A DNA stretch of 64,000 nt from Serripes groenlandicus (taxonomy: Eukaryota > Mollusca > Bivalvia > Cardiida > Cardiidae): contig JASEVX010000006.1 in assembly GCA_031761405.1 (NCBI GenBank), forward strand, positions 33,545,359 to 33,609,358, read 5' to 3'. The translations under genes were made by a program, and so were the position numbers. Shown piece after piece: positions 14,201 through 29,200 of the stretch; position 1 is the stretch's first letter; every line of letters begins with the position of its first letter. Below the pieces are notes generated by a model, which saw nothing but the letters and a program-made list of their open reading frames with translations, was not told where the DNA came from and ran no database searches.

Positions 14201-17200
14201 TGTAAAACTTTTATGACACATGAAGATATGTTTCAAAAAACAATAACAAAAATGACGTATACTTTTCTTTTTAAATTTGATAAATGATAGTAATTGCAAT
14301 AGGCTTTCATAAATGGATTTAGCAAAATATAAAGCCCACTAACATACCTTTTTTTTTTTTTTTTTTATTTAACATACATCCAACTTTCAAAAAAACAATG
14401 TTACAACAAAAGTTAAATATTATGAAAAATCCACTTTTCACTTCAGTACATCCTTAAGTAACGTTCGAATTATTCAATATCTGTTACTCGTAACATTATT
14501 GTATGTTTACACTATGCCTGCACATATAACGCAAACAAATCTAAACCTAATTTGAACTCTCCTGGTTATAGCCATGCACGATTATCAGCAATAGTTATTA
14601 ATATCAAAATAAAGCTATTGCTTATACTCTCTAAAACACAACATATCTTCAGTAAAGTGCAGGTTCTTGCATACGTGTAGAACAATATGGCATCTGTGTA
14701 TTCATCGATGTCACATCAGTGGTAAAGGGAAGTGAAGCTCGCAAATTTACGTACTTTTAAGCATACATGTATGTTGTTTCCCTTCATAGTATTCTCAACA
14801 AGTGATAGGTATTCATTCTTTATACATTATTTTAGATACGGCATTTACCACGGTTTTCTTTCGGATCAGAATATCATTCTAATATCCAGTTACACTATAC
14901 GATTTTAAAAATACTGCATCTATTATTTTAATATAAACAGTGACTTCTGTTGATTAACGTCATTAAATATAGGCATATTGGGCCAATTTATTATGTTATC
15001 TACATTTTAAATGCACGGAACATCTGTATTGAATCGTTAAGTCGAGTAGGTACTCGTTTTAAGACTGAGTATTTTCATAAAGTATGTCAACAACATGAAG
15101 AAACAAGTAGTTCCGTAAAGTAAAAGTTATAAACTCACTGCAAAAGTTATATATTCACTGCACAAAGTTAAAACTCTCTGTGAGTTTTTAGAATTATAGT
15201 TCACTGACACATTTCAATAATTTATAGGTCAGCATGAACGGAGCAATTAATATATTTTATATAAAATGATCACTGGTAAATGTATATTTGCATTTTTTAT
15301 TAGTTAGGATCGTGTATATTGTTGGTTACTCTCAGTCATTTATTTGTATTGAATAGTAATGCTTGTCGGCCGGAGGTCTTATATAAACACGAATAATGTT
15401 TGTATTGCAATGAACTGCTACTGTTTCTATTAATTTGTCGTAACCTTTTATTCTGGTAATAAGGTTGCAATTGTTATATTTAGATTAAAATACAACGAAA
15501 GCAAACATTTAAAAAAATAACGAATCTGGCAATATGTTACTTTTCGAGAGGATATGAATACTTACCTGTTAGTGCAATATAGAATAATCGAAAGCAACCA
15601 CATACAAACGAAGGAATCTCTTAATATGAAAGTAGCTCTTACCTTTCGGTGCAATATAGAAGTAATGCATGTACGAATCACCGGTATCGCTGTACTGGAT
15701 CGTTAGCTTATATTGTCCGAGATCCGTCTGAATGAGTTGTTTGATACTTAGTTGTGTATCTAGATCAGCCGTCGTTATGTTCGTATTTGACTCAGTTATA
15801 ATTACAGTTTCGTTTTGTCCGTTTATTTTTACCCATGTGAACTGACCTGGGGATGGTATTGGATATGCGATCACTGTCATATTTAGGGTGACCGTTTCAC
15901 CTAATGCACTGTAGAGAGTAATATTTCTATTCACAGGATACCGTGGACGTGGCGTGCCTGTAATGTAAAATGTGTGGTACTTAATAAACTTGTCGTTTTA
16001 AGATGTGTGCAATTTTAGGCAAGGGTATATTTCAAATAGATCCCATATCCTACTTAAATATAATGTGTAAGCTTTTTAAAAATTTAATATCCATCTTCAC
16101 AACAAACCGATTTATGATTAAAAGTCAATGCGACAATCGTCATTCGTCTTCCACCTATTGGCTAACAATCAATGTGGAAATGCTACCAGTTGCTTGGAAA
16201 TAGTGTTGTGTGTTGTACTGGTGTGCGAAAACCAAGAAACACATTGGTAAGTGAACTGGCCGACGTAATATGACCAAATAATTGTTGAAAACGCCGTTAA
16301 ACCACAATCAGTTTGTATAACGCAAACGTGTGGGACATAACAATGCTATTAAAGAAATATGTAATTTTGGAGATAATGACATGTTTGCAATACAGAACTA
16401 TTACTTACACAATTCATAACATAACGCAATAAATCATGGAATAAAATAAAGGAAAGGGTATAAGATGCCTTACATCTAACAAAAAGGTATGACCTCTCTT
16501 CAGCTTGTATTGATGTGTAAGTATTATGTCCGTTGCATACATAAACTCCGGTATCATAGCATGATGCTGTTTTAAGCATATATTCCAGTCTGTATGTTAG
16601 TGTTGACTCTGCTAGACTATTTTCACCATTGTATGTGAATGCATGTAGATGGATATTAGACGCTGGGTTACTGTCAACATTACACAGCAATGCCACTGGT
16701 GTACTTTCATTCACGGTGATATTGCCTTCTTTTCCGTCAATTTTGAACGTAGAAATCGAAGTTTTGTCTGGAAAAAGAATTGTTGATTTTGTTTAAATAC
16801 ATCTGTCGAATATATATTCAAAGTCTGAAAGATTATCAAAGTTAGACTGTCGGTGTACTTAGGCGGGCATTGCGAATAAGGCAGTTGTCTTTCATGTGTT
16901 TAGTGTCGACAATGAGTTGTCTTTATAGGTGATGTAAGACAAATGCACAACCCGTTATCAATAAAGTATAGTACGTTCATAGGTGCCGAATGAGAGACAA
17001 GACGCACGACATCGCCCGATTCATAGGATTTAAAACAGGTTGTTCTAATCCAATTATTTTCCATCGACATTGAAGCATGGACATTAGATAAAACGTTATT
17101 AATTATCTATACTTCACGACGATGTAATTAAACGTATCGAACGAATTCTTTGTTCACCCACATAATAGGTCACTACATAGAAATATTCTACGTAAATATA

Positions 17201-20200
17201 ACAACTCTATTTACAAAACTGATTGACTCTACAAATCAGAAAATCCTAACCAATCTTGCTAGTTGACGTTAATATACTTTTAAGTGGAGAAATCAAATCT
17301 ATGTCGACTGCGAATAACTGATTATCTAATTCTGTTTGTATGTGCATATACATATCTGAAACATTAACCCTTAAAACAAATTGTTTGATTCCAAAATGAA
17401 GTGATAGTTTGTCATTTAAGTATGTTTAATTAATTGTTAGGTGTTACCTCTTTACGAAAAGGCATAAAATGATTGCAAACAAAATTTGACTTTTAAAGCA
17501 ATTGACTAGACGATGATAATGTTAATGTCAAGATTGTTTGCATGATGACACAGATTTGGGAATTCGTATTGCTGTCGCCTATTATTACGAACAAAAATAA
17601 TAAAGTAAAGACTTACAGAAAATTGAGAAATACATTCATAATGAACGTGGTTTGAAGATGAGGGCCAAGATAATCCTTAATCGATCACCTGCATGATGAT
17701 ATAGAAGCAAATGTGTAACTGCTTATATCGGGGGGAAATGTGTTAATGTCAGCCCTTTTCTGATGCCACTTGGCGATTACCTTTTACAACCATTCAATAT
17801 GGCTGGAATAAATTATGCAGGGAATCACATTTCGGCTTAACCCTTTCACTAATAGAGTCGATTTCTGACGCCTCTGCAGCAGACGACTTCGGTTAAGACG
17901 GGTTTGTTTTCTCCGGGATATTTAACATGAAGTAGTAAACTGTCGCTGTGATATATCTAAAATAATATTGAAATCAGTTGAAATCGGCGTAAAAGCCCAA
18001 TTAAACTTTAAGTTCCTTTTAATACGTGATGCTGGTCTTAATCACATACAAATGGTCAATTAAATGTTTACAAAATAAAATATGTCAGAGAACGAATACT
18101 TACAAAATACGTTTAAGTAGAACGTTTGGTTAACAATGGCAGTGTACGTCTGTAAGCCTGTTGGGCTTATCTGATTGGTGGCCTCGATAGTGTAAAATCC
18201 TGCTGAAATTCTCGATATGTTTTTTAAAGTAAATGAACTGTCATTAGCCAACTCAGTTGTATTGATACCTTCGATTTGACTGTAAAACCATTTCAATGTT
18301 TCTCTAGGGCTACCACGATACTTTACTGGTGCTGATAGATTGAAAATATTTCCTTCTAAAACGCTTCGATTAGGTACTGCATCTAATGATGCTGAAACTG
18401 AAAAGAAGTAAAGGAAATTAAACAATGTAAACGCACCCCATATTACCTCAGCAAGAAAATGAAAGTAAAGGAGTATGACGTCAAACATATTGCGAATTTG
18501 ATTTCGGAAAACCTACACGCTGATAATGTAAGTGCTTTTGGTAAGGTAAGTGAAATTGTATCACAAATAGATAGCCAAAGCGAAGCATGCATTTCAAGAT
18601 GAGTAACACTTCGTTTAAACCGGCTAATATTGCTGCTTTATACTATAAGCTACGTTATGACAGTACACAATGTCCTGTATCAAGTATTTTGAATGTTTGA
18701 ATTCTGATCTTAAAAGAAAAAGTCTTTGTTTAAACTACCACTAGTGTAAGATTACAGTTTTATTACTTACTAGTAGTTTGATTAGAAACAATACAAAACA
18801 GTACATGTGCTAAATGTTACAAACATGCAGTTTTACAAAACAACTCACTAGTATATATTATACGGCATATAACACTCACTTGACATATTTTCTTGTTGCC
18901 AACTTGTCCATGTAGATTGCGTTGCTGCGAAGGTCAATCATTTCATGATTTTACAACGAGACATATGAGTGAAAATTCTTACAGAAAGGATTTGCTCTAT
19001 AAATATGATTAGTTTAAGATTATCCGGAGCTGTGTTATCTTTAACATAGAACAAACAGTTGTCCAGTAGAAATAGGATATAGTTCCTTGATACTAAGAGT
19101 CACTATGTATAATGATTGGCATTGCTACGGAATTCGCTATAAATATTCGTTTTCATTACATTTCAGTACTACATTTACACAAATGATAAATAAATGAACA
19201 ATTGTTCAATTATTTATATCTCTATAGCTGATTATGTTTGCGCATTAAAATGCTAAGAAAATAGTGACATTTAATTAAACCTGATTTATGTCTTAAACAT
19301 AAAATAGTTGCACTTATCAAAGATAGTGTTCAAGCTGTGAATGCTCTAATTATTTGGCATGAATAGGGTAATATGAATGTATCCATACAATTTACTTACA
19401 CAACACATTTACTCTTTGTGTTCGATTTCGTGTGCCATTTTCTGTTGTGTGATCTCCACATGTATTTACCATCGTATTTTGTACAATGCATGTACATTCA
19501 TAATACGATGTACCGTTAATATCAAAGTTTGTCGATCTTTTAACAGCCGTAACATCAAGCACACCATTGTCCGATTCAAACTGACCAATCCAGTGGTATT
19601 TAGACAACGGCCTGCTATTAGAATTATCGCATGTAATACTAAAATATGAATTTTCGACGACATTGAATGGTGATGAAAGAGTACCACTCAAGCCGCTTAC
19701 GTATGTATATTTCAGCTCCGGATTCGTTTTTGGTCCATCTGTAATATAATATATGAGTTATTAGTCAAGTTAGATAAATAGATTGGTTTATCAACACATT
19801 GATATTAATCGATACAAGCGAAAATTTAAAATAGTAAATGTTATCCTATTTCTCAAAAAAATATGACGGATTATATATATCAGTTGCATTAGAAAACGTG
19901 TATGTTCTTATGTTTAAAAACAATACTTTAAAAATGCCAAATGTATTATTTTATTATAAAACAGTAATTCTTTTTGAAATGTATATGTAGTTATACTCGA
20001 TACCTTATTATTTAATTGGAGTTTACCGTCGAGTATAACAACTGTTAACATCTCATAACGGCGGTAGCAGAAAACCTTGCTACGAAATGTGACTTACTTA
20101 AGGGATCTTATTCATAACCGCAGTGAGGTGTGATTTGCCGAATCAGGGATGCCCGATACCAAATCAGGGATGCCCGATACCAAATCCCCAATGCTGAACA

Positions 20201-23200
20201 TGGAAACGTTAGACTCATACTACTATACAGTTTTAACATGATTCCCCTAGTATTCAATAAAATATAAATTATGAAACTATAACAAACAAACTTTGATGCA
20301 ACGTCCTGTTTTATGCATTTCTACAGACTATGTTATGCTCATCTCAAACAAGGACAATACAGTATGACATGACGATTATCAGAGACGAAGTCACGTCATT
20401 TCTCTATACGTCGATTTGGCGCAACGTCACATGGATTGCCTTAGCTGCATGCCAAAAGAAAGTAACAAGTAGGTCTCCTAATTAATTTTCCGGAGTCTAT
20501 ATTAACTCAAACAATACTTCTTCGGTTCAATCCAAATCATACTAAGTGTACGTACAGATTGATCGTGACCGCCACATGCAGCAACTGTGTATGGACTCAC
20601 ACACACCGATCAATAACTAAAGTTTCCTATACATAAGCAAACTAAATTAAATCAATCAAGCATTCAGCCAAAAATCCATAATCTAATATCAGCAATTAAT
20701 CATTCATAAGCAACCAATCAATTGATAAATCAATCAATGCATCCCACTAATCAAGCAGGCAATCAATAAATCCAGTTAAAATATGGTTATTTTTCAGTGT
20801 TTGTAAATCATTTCACAACCGATATAGCTCTCCAATTTGTATAATGACCCGTTGACTATAATGATGTTTGTGATACCTATAAGTACCTTATAACTAAGCA
20901 TGAAACAGTAAATTTGGTGTAAGTTCGGATGAGATTGCATGTAAATGTTAGATAGAACAATAACTCATTAAACTTTCGAGATTTAAATGATTAATACTAG
21001 TACGATGGACGCGCATGTGTTTACTTACACAATTTATTTACTTGAACAAAACTTGATGCATTAAATCGTTTCTCGTCTCCAATGTCAGGCTGTAGGAAAC
21101 TGCTTGCCGTACAGTTATACACCATGTTATCGTGTTCTACATTACTAATCGTCACAGTTTCACCGCCCCGTCCATTCCATGTATAACTAGGTTCTGGATC
21201 TCCATCCGCCGAACATGTAAGTGTAGGATTGTCGCCATCGATGAAATTAACCGTCGCTCTATTGATGTCACTATGTACAGATTGACTTGAACAGGACAGT
21301 TTTGGTGTTGTTGGACCATCTGTTAAAATAACAATATATAAGGTTAAATTATTTCTTCACCATTATTTGTCTGAATCAGTTAACAAACAACTGTTAAGTG
21401 ATACGCTAGAATCAGCCAGTTTTCCTTAATTTGATTATTTTAAATATATACACATATTATGATCTTGAAATGATTTAATGATCATTTAAAGATCATGTAT
21501 TTCTTTTAATTAAAGTCGTGTTGATATATTTAACTTTTCTGTATCAGGAAGAATGTAGTTACGTGCTTTTAAATAGTGTATTTATATTATTGCAAATGAA
21601 TTGCTGTTTTCACGTAGCAACATAACACAATTGAATAAAATAATGATAGTCTACCTTAATCAATGCGCTCAATGACATCAAAGAGGCATTTGTTCTTTAA
21701 TTAAACAATTACTATACAATGTCAAAATTAATTCTCATAAACTGTATGATAAGGAACAGTGAAGGGGAAATTACAAGAAAGTACTAATTAACAAAAATGA
21801 GTAAAATAACTAAGAAGAGGGTCATGATGGCCCTGGATCGCTCACCTGATTTTTTTTATCACTTTAGCCATATTAGCCCCGCCCCCTGGCGGTCATAGTT
21901 TTCGACCAATCAACATGGCTTGAAGGAATCTGATAGATGGTCACCCTATGACTATTTCTACAAATTTATTTGAAAATCTGCCGAACACTTTCGGAGGAGA
22001 AGATTTTTTAAGTTTTCACTCAAGCCATATAAGGCAAAATAGCCTTGTCCCCTGGCGGCCATGTTTTTTGACCAATCAACATGGCTTGAAGGAATCTGAT
22101 AGTGGGTCATTTAAGGAACATTCTGAATCTTTATCTTGAAAAGTACTGAGAGGTCGTTGACCTTCTCCAGGAGAAATGTAAAGGTAGTATTTCTAGTTTT
22201 CAATATCTGCATCATCCAACAATGTGTCAATATTGCCAATGAAAAGGACATGTGACAAATAAATGAAATTGTTATCGTGTTTTTCAAAAGCAACTGAGCT
22301 CTCATGTATATCTAGCTACTGTATACGTTCGGTAAACATCGAATAATAAATTATGACTTTAACTTGTTCACAAGGTCAATTATAGCAATTTTGCCAATTT
22401 TAAAGGATTTTCGAAAGGAATCGAGCTCTCATAAATATCTAGCTACTGAATAAGTTTGGTAAAAATCGGGTAATAAATAAAGACTTTATCGTGTTCACAA
22501 GAAATTGTGGACAGAAGACGGACGAAAGGGCGATCACAAAAGCTTACGTTTTCACTACGTGACATGAGAGCTAAAAAGTGACTGGCATTCACAGCGATAA
22601 CAATGCAGCTCATGTATATCGTCTATTTCCGCAAATAACACATAATTGGATACATTAAATTGGCAGAACATTTAAATCTTGGAAGAACCGAGTATGATTT
22701 TGTAGCAAGTGTTATAAATTCATCTATGAAAATAGAACGATAAATAAAAAGTTGTATAAAGCGTTGTAGCATCTTTGATAGCTAAATAGTTCTTATGATA
22801 TAACGAATGACGAAATTACAGATTTTGGTTAAAAAAGGCATACATTGGCAGATTTTATTTTTATTATCTCAATAAGGTATCTTTGTCAACACAAAACATA
22901 CCAAAGTGTTATATTTTACGACATAACCATTCGCATCCGAGTCTTCTACAATAATTTGCAAAATGTAACAAGTACATTAAACAGCAACTTGAGGTAAAAT
23001 AATGCAGACGTATCATGATGGTGTATTCATGCACCAATGTATCATAACAACTGCAATTCGTGTCTTTAACATTTACAACATTTACTACATCATACATGTA
23101 TCCTTATAGCGTGTTACTAGTATGTTATTACCTCGACGATATGGAATTCAACAATAACACATCAATTATATTGAATTACTATTGTTTTAATTGACCATTT

Positions 23201-26200
23201 GTGAACCTTATCTAACTATAAAATACTGGCGTATCCCTCGTAATATAGCTGACTTGGTTGCAATGCAGGTATTTGCAACTTTCGGTATCAAACAATACCA
23301 GTGGGTTAGTCGAAATGTTTTAATTATCAGTGTGCTATAAGTCAGAAATATGTAAAAGTTAAACAGTTTACTCAGTATTGTCTGTAAGTATTAAAGAGTA
23401 ACCCCCATAAATAAAGTTAAACAAATAATTATTTGGTCGCACGGGAATAGCGAAAATAGTTCATGTGAAAAGGCACAATATGTGTACGTTTCCTTTATTT
23501 TAATTTCAGCTCTTCGATAATTTGAAAGCTACAATACCTGCCTCACAATACTGTATCTATTTGTCTTGACACATTGATAAATTAAAAAAATATCACATAA
23601 CTAAATACTTCAATTGTACTAATCATCACATTGTACGTTTGCTAGCTTGAACTTAATTAATAGTAATTTTATGATAACAACCAGTGTAAGCAAAATTTAG
23701 GAGTATAATGGCTTTCTGAATGTTCAAACAATTCACATTTAATTACACAAACACATATAGTGGATCAATATATGATGTATTATATCAAATATCGCATATA
23801 TATCAATACACTTAAAACAAAGTTTATAACATTTCACTCAACTATATAGCACATGACACACTTTCAGTTATTTAGATCTAAACAATGTTGATAGTATACA
23901 TGCGTTAACATAATTATTGTGATCCGATAATCTATAGTGCTTAAAGCGAGAACTCACGTAAAATATGAAAGAATACATCCGATGAGATGGTGCTAATCCC
24001 CGACTGCGTGGTCATTGTGTTCGAGACTGAACATTTGACAGAAGTGTTCTGCTGTATCGGAATGGAAATGCGGTCACCACTCTGTATATTGTCTCGATAC
24101 AGCCATGTGTACTCAGGAGGTGGTTTACTGGAGCTAAGACAATGTAGAGTTACATCTGTGCTGTTGATCACTGTTAGTGTTCCGATTCGGTTTACACCGT
24201 CAATTGATAAAGCTGGTTTCGTAGGAGGATCTAAATGATTTTAAAAGTAAAACGTTAATCCTTTTTTCATCTAAGCGCGAAGTACATTCATATGTATTTA
24301 TATACTAATAGTATCACAAGATTCTCGTCTATTTCATCTTTTGTTTTCTTTAAATATGTATTTCACTTCTAGAAAAAAGAACCAATCACAGTTGCACTTT
24401 GTTTAGATCTATAGGTTCGTGAATTACTTATTTGAAGGGGAAAAAAGTTAATGACCTCTAAGTTTACCAAACTAACATTAAATATCACCTGTAGAAGCCC
24501 GGCCGGGTAGCTCAATTGGTAGCGTATCTGACTCGTGATCTGGAGGTCACGGGTTCGATACCCGGTTGCGGCGACATTCTTTCGGGCGATGTTTTCCATT
24601 GCCTCTCACCTCTGATCTATGTGAGAAAGTAGTCAGTGGCTTCGAAAGAATGTTGTGTAAGTACTGGTGTGGGAAAGCCAGGAAAACATGGGTAGGTGCA
24701 CTGACCGCCGTGATATGACCAAAGCTGTTGAAAGCGGCGTTAAACTCCAAACAAACAAACAATCAAATCACCTGTAGAATATAGGCAACTAAGTTGGTGT
24801 ATATTCGACATCGAAAGTAAATATAAATGAAAGATATCATTTTATTAATTATTCTACGATGTTTTCTATTTTTATGACGAAATGATAGGTTGTCAACATT
24901 TAACCCATACAATTACTGTCGGTCAATTATGTCTTATCAACATATTAACATAACTAATTGGCAAATTTAATTTATCTACAAATGTGTGTTTGGCCTATTC
25001 TCATATGAATTGCATTTGGGTCAAATATATGATTCAAAAGACTTACAGAGTATTTCAATATTTACTGCATCCGACTGGTTTGTATATACTAAATGGTGAT
25101 ATGAAATACATGTACAGGGTCCATCCTTATTACGTTCTGCTCTCCATACAACTCGTACTTTTGTCTCTGTACCGACGCTCTCGTCTGTTATGATACCGCC
25201 ATTGCATATCCATGTAAGTATTGGTCGTGGATTTCCTCCATTTATTACACACGTAAAATTAAGAGTCGAGTTTTCAATCATTGTATAAGAATCTCCATGG
25301 TCTTGGATAATAGGCTGGTCATCTGGTGCATCTGTAAAGTATGTGATTCTTTCGTATATGTACTTTTACAATCAACATATTTAAAATATCATGATACAGA
25401 ATAAAGAAACTCGTGACATACCTGGTCATAGCTAATAGGTTATCACATATAAAAATATAAACATCAATGGTATTCCATATAGTATTCATTTTGGGGCGCA
25501 CTTAGTTCTTATTTGAAAGTGGTCCGATATTAAAGGAATTGACCAGCTTCTTGCCTAAGCGGTCGTGTAAAAGAAAGAGTTTCGACTGTCACTGATAATG
25601 TGCACAATAATATACCAATGTCGATTGTAGTTTCAGCTAAAGAATCTTGAGAAGAAGAATATTACTCAGCAGTTGATATTTTCTTCGATGTTGCATATAT
25701 TGTTTCCATAATTAATGTGTAAGGTGAAAATGTTCATTTACAATAACGACACCTAAATGTTATTCAAATTTTACAAAGAAATCTACTTTGTCAGAAGGAA
25801 TATTTGTTTCCCAACATTTTCTGTTACTAGAGGAAACAAAGGCATACAATTTACAAAGGATAATTATTTCAGACGGACGTCGACCTGGGTGGGTGGGAGC
25901 TGTGTATGTGGGGGGGGGGGGGGGGGGGGTGTTAAGGGGAGGCGTAGTGATATCCTTATCCTTTATTACACTGAAATATGATATTTACACATTCAGAGAC
26001 TTGTAATTTTATTGTGTTACCTAGAAGTAGTAGATTTTCTTTTAGTTATTTGATCTTTGCTTATAATTGCATTCGTAATTCAGTCAAGACGTTTTTGCAT
26101 TTTTGTTTGCGTATGATTTTGGTCGAAATGGTGTTGTCAGGCATTTTCATCACGTGACTTCAAGACTTTTCATCTGAAACTATGGTAGCCTTGCTATAGC

Positions 26201-29200
26201 AATTCTACAAACAATGTATACACTACTTACGTAAAACATTGATTTGTGGTTGGTGTGCTGATGTAATAGGCCGTGCGTCCGAGTTGTTTGCTTTACAATA
26301 TATAATGTAATTCTGATCTTCTTTTGTCGGGATATAGTATAAATAGCTACGAGTTATAATCAAATTGTCACTCGTTTCTGCAATGTTAGTTGTTATGCTA
26401 CCAGTTATAGTCTCTTCATCACTGCTAGATCCTTTTTTGTACCATGTTACATTAGCTTTGGGCATTGAAGCAGACGTTTCACACACGAATGACTCAGAAA
26501 CACCTTCTGTAACATCTACTCGGTTTTCAGATGGAGTGGTCACGCTTACACTTTTAACTGATACTGAAAAAGAAAATGTTCGAAAGATATTTATTGTACA
26601 GAAATTGAAACCGCTAGTGCATAGTACACTTGCACGAGAATACATACATATATATATACACTTCGACGAATTTCTAATTGGCCACCATATGAAATATGAT
26701 ATTATGCGACATATTTAATCAATAAATCTAAAGTTTGGTTATTTTTGTATTGTACACACCAATCTATCGATTTACAGAAAGAAAACACGTATTTATGTAC
26801 AAAATAATCCATGCGGAACGGTAGGTGCGAACATAGCCTATGTGCCTGCGTTCCTCGTGCACGGCATGATAGTTGTCGTATTTGGTAGGAATGTATTCTT
26901 CGTGGATTGTCTTTTATGAAAAACATTAAATATGGCGAGAATGGGCATTGCATAACGCGCTCAAGCCTTTGGAATGATTCGTGCCGGCACCCCCATTAGA
27001 CAGGTATGTTACGCGTCGTTATAAAACGCACCATGTCACGCGGGTAAAAGCACATACATAATGCTTGCAGCAAACAACGTGCGAATACTCAAATGACCTG
27101 CAAAAATTCCGGATTTAAATCCGATCGAGCACGTGTTGGACCTGGTGAAGCGCAAGGTGCTTGCCCAGCCGCTGCAACCAAATCTCACGGAGCTCACGCG
27201 TGTTATTCATCAGATCCGGGGGGCGGGTGGCATTCCACAACAGTATCTTCACAGATACATTATATCAATGATGACAAGGTGCCTTGCTGTAATTGCAGTA
27301 GCATGTGGACATACAAAGTATTGAAACGAAATCAACTATGACGTCATTTGATCTTGGAGTTTTTGTTTTAAGGGTGTCCATGTAAACCCTCTCTGTTAAG
27401 TTTGTTCCCGTGATCAAATTTCAATGAAGTTTTGTTTTACATATTAGGAATAAATTGTATTAAACTTATATTTGGTTATTTGTATTTTTCTCCAAACACT
27501 TTTCCTAAACTATAATAAAAACTAGGTGGCCAATTAGAAATTCGCTGAAGTGTATATTTATTATATGCCTGTACATTTTTCGGTGGAAATACATGCAGAT
27601 TGACAGTCGCAGTTCAGACACGACGGATTAAAATTCCGTATCTACACGCGGTGAAAATACAAAATTGTGACGTCAGACAGTGCGCGGACTACTTTAAGCG
27701 AGATTCCCATTTTAAATCTGCGCTACGTAGTAAAATATGCAGACAACCAGTACTATTAAGGAAAATTGTTTCTATTGCATGTACCGAAAACCTAGCGTCA
27801 AATTTATTAAAAACCCGCAAATAAAGATTATGTTGTTATTTTCTCCCACAAAACAATAAAAATTTCATTTGATAATGTTTTTGGGTGGGACCTACGTATT
27901 AGCATACTTTCTAGGGGCGTGGCCTAAGTATTGTAGTAAATATTCATTCGTCATTCATCTTTTCATTTCAAGATTGCAATTTTTCTTCCCCAATAAAAGA
28001 AATATTGAATCTATATATTTGTTAGTTGTTTCGCTTTTCATAGATCGTAGGTATATAATAAAAGGAATATTACGTTGCGGGGGCGATAAATGTGTTCGTA
28101 TTGCACGACTCGTAGCGTGGGAAAATCCATATCTTACTCGACCTTCGGTCTCGTAAGATATCGTCTTTTCCACGCTACTTGTAGTGCAATACGGACCCTT
28201 TTATCGCTCCCGCAACGTAATATTCCGTATATATATCAATGATAAGGACTTTGACAATAAGTGCATTGACGTTATGTCAACGATAAAGTGCTCGATAAAC
28301 ATTCATAACATAGTATGAAATGTGAGTATCGTTGCCGCATTTGACACAGGATTTAACTATTTCATACATAGATTTAAATATACAAAGTATTTTACCATCC
28401 AGGCCTTGTTTGAACAATTTATACCACAACGCGTTTCTATAAACCGAAACAAAAGCTTTTTTGAAGTCCACGAAGGCACAGTAAAGCCGTGTATTCCTAT
28501 TTAGGAAATGGCTAATTAGGTTTGATAGGATAAATACAACATCAGTAGTCCTACAATCTGTTTTAAAACCAAACTGAGCATTGGACATTTTATCATTTTC
28601 TCGACTCCATAAACTGACTCTTTCGTTCGATCGTTCAATAATACACTTGTGAACAATTTGCCTAATTTACTCAGTAAAGTTATGCCGCGATAGTTATTAG
28701 AGTCTTGCTTATCTCCCTATTTATGAATGGGAATTATAAATCCTTCAGACCAACTTATGGGGAAATATCCAGAATTAAATACAATAGTGAACATATCGGA
28801 CAAGTGACCCGATATAATGTCACTGTTTTCGATGAAATACTCATTTAGTAAAGTGTCGTTAGGACGAGGCGTCTTGTGACATAGAAGCACTGTTGATCAT
28901 TTGATCTGTTTTGAAACATTTATCAGAGAAGCGTTTATTAAAAAGGAACATGTTGTCTCAGTGTTCTTTGACTTTGAAAGTGCATATGGCACGACTTGAA
29001 AGTATGGAATTATCAACGACCTCTATGGTTTTGCATAAGACGTCGCCTTACTTTTTTCATTTCTGTATGTTTAACTGACCGTCAGTTCAAAGTTCGTGTT
29101 GGTGATACCTTTTCTGATCCATACGTACAGGAAATAGTTGTTCCCCAGAGATGTTTTTTCTGTTACACTGTTAGGTGTTAATATTTATAACATTGTCAAA

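Noticed and set aside
24487..24565. Possible tRNA gene with clear A and B boxes
   Set aside because: It continues directly into a SINE body shared with six other loci, and the acceptor stem does not close.
26223..26718. Plus-strand ORF across the Ig exon at 26.2-26.6 kb
   Set aside because: It is antisense to a well-supported Ig exon with splice sites on the minus strand.
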